DNA from: Aestuariivita sp964402685
GTDB taxonomy: Bacteria; Pseudomonadota; Alphaproteobacteria; Rhodobacterales; Rhodobacteraceae
Length of the DNA stretch: 16,996 bases
Reading direction: 5' to 3'
NCBI GenBank assembly: GCA_964402685.1
Contig: CAYODE010000074.1
Span: forward strand, 1 to 16,996
How positions within the stretch are numbered: position 1 is the first letter of the stretch; each line of letters opens with the position of its first letter. A program made the position numbers and the translations under genes. This document shows positions 13,596 through 16,996 of this stretch, in pieces. The notes under the pieces are model-generated. The model was not told where the DNA came from. It saw nothing but the letters and a program-made list of their open reading frames with translations, and made no database searches.

Positions 13596-14379
13596 CGCCC
13601 GCCCCGTCACCTTCCGAGGTGGAGGGTTCCGCCCCACAGCTCGACGCGGGACGGGCATCGTTGTGTTTGTCGTTTTGATCGCGCTGATCGAATGGGGCAC
13701 GCGTGCAGGTTGGATCTCCAATCTCACGCTGCCGCGCCCCTCGGATGTGGCGCAGACCTTTGTCGATCTGTGGAACACAGGGCTTTTGTTTCAGCACCTT
13801 CTTCCCTCGCTGAACCGTCTGATCGTTGGCGGTGCCATGGGGATTACCACCGGCATTCTGGTTGGCGTGATGATCGGGCTTTTCAGCTATGCGCGCGCGG
13901 GTTTGGTGCCTTTGGTGGCCGCGATCTTCCCGATCCCCAAAATCGCGCTTTTGCCCCTGTTCGTGATCTGGTTCGGGATCGATGAGGGCTCAAAATACGC
14001 CCTGATCGCGCTGGGCACGTTTACACCGACGGTTGTGGCGACCTATGGCGCCGTCGACAATGTCGACCGGACCCTGATCCGCATGGGGCAGAGCTTTGGG
14101 CTCAGCTGGATGTCCATCGTGCGCAAGATCGTTCTACCGGGCGCATTGCCTGGAATCCTGTCCGGAATGCGCGTCAGCGTTGCTATCGGTATCATTCTGC
14201 TGGTTGCGGCGGAAATGCTGGGCGCGGAATACGGTGTGGGCGCATACATTCTGCAAGCGGGCGCTCTCTATGATCTGGAGCGTCTGTTTGCCGGTGTGGT
14301 CATTCTGTCAGTTCTGGGTGTGGTGACCAGTTGGATGATTGGGCAGGCAGAAAAACGACTGCTGCGCTGGCGCAGTTAA
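13588..14379 (+). CDS. ABC transporter permease (SsuC/TauC type)
   Basis: Seen: 263 residues, the normal length for this family. The first membrane helix is at about 22-40, then the conserved LPRPSDVAQTF (48-58), several further helices, and the ATPase-docking EAA loop GQSFGLSWMSIVRKIVLPG (167-185). Unlike TauC at 7503-8777, there is no extra domain: only about 12 residues separate the first helix from LPRP. It overlaps the ATPase gene by 8 bases. The stop codon TAA at 14377-14379 shares bases with the stop codon of the convergent oxygenase gene. The transported molecule cannot be deduced from the permease alone. Confidence 0.92.
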   Translation: MSDARPVTFRGGGFRPTARRGTGIVVFVVLIALIEWGTRAGWISNLTLPRPSDVAQTFVDLWNTGLLFQHLLPSLNRLIVGGAMGITTGILVGVMIGLFSYARAGLVPLVAAIFPIPKIALLPLFVIWFGIDEGSKYALIALGTFTPTVVATYGAVDNVDRTLIRMGQSFGLSWMSIVRKIVLPGALPGILSGMRVSVAIGIILLVAAEMLGAEYGVGAYILQAGALYDLERLFAGVVILSVLGVVTSWMIGQAEKRLLRWRS

Positions 14380-15344
14380 GCCAGTGGCGCGATAACGCTC
14401 TGCCATTGCGGTCTTTGCGCAAAAGTGTTGATCAGCTGCCAACCGTATGTGTCCTGGACTGGAACGGGATCGCGCGTCTCATGCGCGGGCGTCACGGCGG
14501 CCGCCAATGCAGGTTCCAGGAAAAACCCAACTGATCGACGTGGACCCTCACAGGACAAAACGCGGTGCGGCGTCGCAGGAACCACCCCCCCGGTCAGTCG
14601 TGTCATGGCGTCACCGACATGAACCGAGATGGCGTTGGGAAGTGCGGGAATATCCCGGAACACGCCATCCTGACCTTCTGCTTGCAGGCCGGGCGTGTCC
14701 TGCCACAATAGTGATAGGCCAGAGGCATCAGTATGCCGTCCTGCCGACAGGGTTGCGCCATCGTCGGCCTGGTGTGGACTGACGGCACCAGCTCCATAGC
14801 TCAAAAGCCGGAGGGTCGAATGCTCTCCATCAAATCGCTCTCGTATGACCTCTTCGCTGAAACCAGCGGAACGCCCAATGGACCTGATCAGATGCTGCGC
14901 CACAGAATTGAGGTGTACATAATGAGCGCGCATCCCGTCTGCCCATCCGGGGAGTGCTTCGTTCGCAGGAAGAGGCGTGGTTTCCTCGAATACCTCGATG
15001 CCTGGCAAATCCGGCCCTGATGCAGGCTGTTCCGGCCCCATGTCGAAAAAGTCGTTCTGCAACAGCCGCTCACCCGTACAGGGATGGTATCCACGGTACC
15101 AATGCGTGTTCTCCGGAGAGGTGAGTTTACTGTGCAGCGGTGCCCGTATGTCCGAGGGTTGATCGAACAGGTTCAACGCCGCTCGCGCCCGCGCATCCAC
15201 ACGCTCTGCCTCAGGGTAACCCGTGATAATCACAGCGCCGGTGCGTTTTAAACCCGTCCAAAGCGCCGCATCGCACGCGTCCCGATCTGGCCCTGGTCCT
15301 GCAAACAATGCTGCAATATCTATTCGATCGACTGTATCCGGCAT
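14376..15344 (-). CDS. Fe(II)/2-oxoglutarate oxygenase, isopenicillin-N-synthase type
   Basis: Seen: 322 residues with the non-haem iron triad His204-x-Asp206 (GRHTDASGL) and His260 (ATPHRVL), plus the 2-oxoglutarate anchor Arg269-x-Ser271 (PRRSVGFF). An N-terminal part (about 6-110) matches the DIOX_N region of this superfamily (GAVIITGYP). So it is probably a cytoplasmic hydroxylase of a small molecule. It is not of the TauD fold group. The family includes thymine-7-hydroxylase and ethylene- or antibiotic-forming enzymes, so the substrate is open. It is convergent with the permease gene, and their stop codons overlap in TTAA (14376-14379). Start: AAGG lies 8 bases before the ATG at 15344. 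Working with the importer is inference from position. Confidence 0.9.
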   Translation of the reverse strand: MPDTVDRIDIAALFAGPGPDRDACDAALWTGLKRTGAVIITGYPEAERVDARARAALNLFDQPSDIRAPLHSKLTSPENTHWYRGYHPCTGERLLQNDFFDMGPEQPASGPDLPGIEVFEETTPLPANEALPGWADGMRAHYVHLNSVAQHLIRSIGRSAGFSEEVIRERFDGEHSTLRLLSYGAGAVSPHQADDGATLSAGRHTDASGLSLLWQDTPGLQAEGQDGVFRDIPALPNAISVHVGDAMTRLTGGVVPATPHRVLSCEGPRRSVGFFLEPALAAAVTPAHETRDPVPVQDTYGWQLINTFAQRPQWQSVIAPLA

Positions 15345-15418
15345 GATGAGCGCCTTCGCTGACTTCGCAACTCAAGCGTCTTACGCGAAACGATTCCCTG
15401 CAAGCGAATTGCACGCGG

Positions 15419-16381
15419 TTATGCAGCGAGGCCTTTGTTGCCCATATCCAGGAATTTGCGGCGCCGATCTGAAATCAACTGAGCCGCGTCTTTCCCATCA
15501 AGCTCGATCAACATGGCTTCGATCGCGGACCCAACGCTCGCAATCGACTCCGGCTTCGCGCGGTGTGCGCCGCCCAGCGGCTCGTTGATGATCCGGTCGA
15601 TGACACCCAGTTGCTTCAGATCTTGCGCGGTCAACCGCAAGGCTTCGGCCGCCTCTCGCATCTTCTCGGCGTTCTTCCAAAGGATCGACGCACATCCTTC
15701 GGGGCTGATGACGGAATAAACCGAATGTTCCAGCATCGCGACGCGGTTTGCCGTGGCAAAGGCGACTGCGCCTCCGGACCCACCTTCACCTATGACTACC
15801 GATATCAGGGGTACTCCGATCTGCAGGCAGGTTTCCGTCGCGCGGGCAATCGCCTCGGATTGACCGCGCTCCTCGGCGCCTTTGCCCGGATAGGCACCCG
15901 GCGTGTCGACCAAGGTGATCACCGGAAGGCCAAACCGTCCTGCCATCTCCATCAGGCGCACGGCTTTCCTGTACCCTTCAGGCCGGGCCATACCAAAATT
16001 CCGTTCGATCCTAGACTTCGTGTCGTTGCCCTTTTCATGGCCGATCACCATCACAGGCCGATCATTGAACCGTGCCAAACCGCCCATGACAGCATGGTCA
16101 TCGGCAAAGTTCCGATCTCCGGCAAGCGGTGTGTATTCGTTGAAAAGAGCGGCGATGTAGTCCTGACAATGCGGACGCTCGGGATGGCGCGCAACCTGAC
16201 ATTTCCGCCAAGGTGTCAGATCTTTGTAGAGATCGGTCAGCATCTTTGCGGCTTTGGTATCCAATGCAGCCGCTTCTGCCTCTACGTCCATCTCGTCGTT
16301 TTGACGGGCCAGCGCGCGCAGCTCTTCCGCTTTGCCCTCGATCTCGGCCAACGGTTTCTCAAAATCCAGATATTGGGTCAT
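15419..16381 (-). CDS. accA: Acetyl-CoA carboxylase carboxyltransferase, alpha subunit
   Basis: With AccD, this subunit transfers the carboxyl group from biotin (on AccB) to acetyl-CoA, making malonyl-CoA, the first committed step of fatty-acid synthesis. Seen: 320 residues, the usual length; start MTQYLDFEKPLAEIEGK; later RPHCQDYI, VMVIGHEKG, VTLVDTPGAYPG and the oxyanion-forming stretch GEGGSGGAVAFA, followed by ISPEGCASILWK. All are AccA hallmarks. The ribosome site is the AAGGG/GGTGG region before the ATG at 16381. It stands alone, with accD not nearby, which is normal in alphaproteobacteria. 74 bases separate it from the oxygenase gene on the same strand; the LysE gene ends 60 bases upstream. 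Confidence 0.97.
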   Translation of the reverse strand: MTQYLDFEKPLAEIEGKAEELRALARQNDEMDVEAEAAALDTKAAKMLTDLYKDLTPWRKCQVARHPERPHCQDYIAALFNEYTPLAGDRNFADDHAVMGGLARFNDRPVMVIGHEKGNDTKSRIERNFGMARPEGYRKAVRLMEMAGRFGLPVITLVDTPGAYPGKGAEERGQSEAIARATETCLQIGVPLISVVIGEGGSGGAVAFATANRVAMLEHSVYSVISPEGCASILWKNAEKMREAAEALRLTAQDLKQLGVIDRIINEPLGGAHRAKPESIASVGSAIEAMLIELDGKDAAQLISDRRRKFLDMGNKGLAA

Positions 16382-16441
16382 GCCACCAATCCCTTGCCTT
16401 CGCGCCTATATGGCGGGTGCGGCACGTGGATGCAATGTCCG

Positions 16442-16996
16442 TCAGGGCCAGAGCACGGGATAGAGCGAGGCGATCAACAACCCAGCCATCACCCAATTGA
16501 ACGCGCGCAATCGCGCGGGGCTTTGCAGGACACGAGCCATTTGTTGTCCAAGTACAGTCCACGAGCTGACCGCAGGCAGGTTGATAAGACCAAAGGTCAG
16601 GCCCACGATGACAATAGCCTCGAAGCTGCGGTCAGGCGTATAAGCCGTGATGGCCGTCAATGCCATCGTCCAACCCTTTGGGTTTACCCATTGAAACGCG
16701 GCGGCCTGAAGAAATGTCATCGGATTGCCCTTGTCCGCATTAGCGTCGACAGGCGCGGCGTTCGCGATCTTCCACGCCAGATACATAAGATAGATCACGC
16801 TAAACGTCTTCAGAATGGTGTGAGTGATCGGGTATGCATCAAACACCTGGATCAGACCCGCTCCCACCAAAAGCAGCATCACAACAAATCCGACGCCGAT
16901 CCCGAGCATATGTGGAATCGAGCGTCGAAACCCGAAATTGGCGCCCGACGCCATAAGCATCAGGTTGTTCGGGCCGGGCGTTATGGACGACACAAA
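16442..16996 (-). CDS. LysE-family exporter, C-terminal 184 residues (start outside window)
   Basis: Seen: the reading frame is open to the window edge and ends with TGA at 16442. It begins with FVSSITPGPNNLMLMASGANFGFRR, the hallmark of the LysE/RhtB family (ITPGPN motif), so only about 12-18 residues are missing. Several membrane helices follow (about 28-50, 65-80, 115-140, 165-182), with FQWVNPKGW in the middle, another family motif. The family exports amino acids such as lysine, threonine or homoserine lactone; the substrate here is not known. A GTG codon (16993) near the edge is not the start, because family conservation begins before it. It reads towards accA, with 60 bases between them. 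Confidence 0.93.
   Translation of the reverse strand, partial: FVSSITPGPNNLMLMASGANFGFRRSIPHMLGIGVGFVVMLLLVGAGLIQVFDAYPITHTILKTFSVIYLMYLAWKIANAAPVDANADKGNPMTFLQAAAFQWVNPKGWTMALTAITAYTPDRSFEAIVIVGLTFGLINLPAVSSWTVLGQQMARVLQSPARLRAFNWVMAGLLIASLYPVLWP

Noticed and set aside
14376..15344. Taurine dioxygenase (TauD) for the oxygenase next to the second importer
   Set aside because: The His-x-Asp spacing context, the PRRS anchor and the DIOX_N-like head are of the isopenicillin-N-synthase type, not the TauD family.

Overview
The window looks like a chromosomal segment of an alphaproteobacterium, most likely a marine Rhodobacterales (Roseobacter-group) member. The reasons are the taurine locus with a Tpa-type aminotransferase and TauABC, the FYDLN-acid (TIGR02300) protein, the glnK-amtB pair and the codon use. 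This is inference from gene content; no rRNA is present to fix the taxon. I see no insertion sequence, integrase, phage gene or CRISPR array.

Left part (1-3830): the start of an ammonium channel gene (amtB, cut by the window edge) follows glnK on the minus strand. A class A penicillin-binding protein runs divergently on the plus strand and converges on a small membrane protein of unknown function.

Taurine block (3783-8990): a minus-strand taurine:pyruvate aminotransferase (tpa) is divergent from tauA-tauB-tauC. The intergenic region holds three copies of a CTGGAC-type motif that fits the known TauR operator, but no tauR, xsc or pta lies in the window. A strong hairpin sits between tauA and tauB. 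TauC is about 160 residues longer than usual and carries a periplasmic insert resembling a cadherin/VCBS-type Ig domain whose two halves are in swapped order.

A 950-base gene-free stretch (8778-9727) follows. It is rich in inverted repeats, including a cluster of stem-loops that could be an unannotated structured RNA, and a perfect DnaA box. It ends at a minus-strand tRNA-Ala(GGC).

Right part (9844-16996): an acidic-tailed FYDLN protein (minus) and a YgjP-type zinc metallopeptidase (plus) come first. Then comes a compact accessory system: a GntR/FCD regulator with a perfect 16-bp palindrome just before its start, a Tat-type substrate-binding protein, an ABC ATPase, a permease, and a convergent Fe(II)/2-oxoglutarate oxygenase of the isopenicillin-N-synthase type whose stop codon overlaps the permease stop. 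It has the logic of tauABCD (importer plus oxygenase) with a different oxygenase family, and its substrate is unknown. accA and a truncated LysE-family exporter gene, both on the minus strand, close the window.
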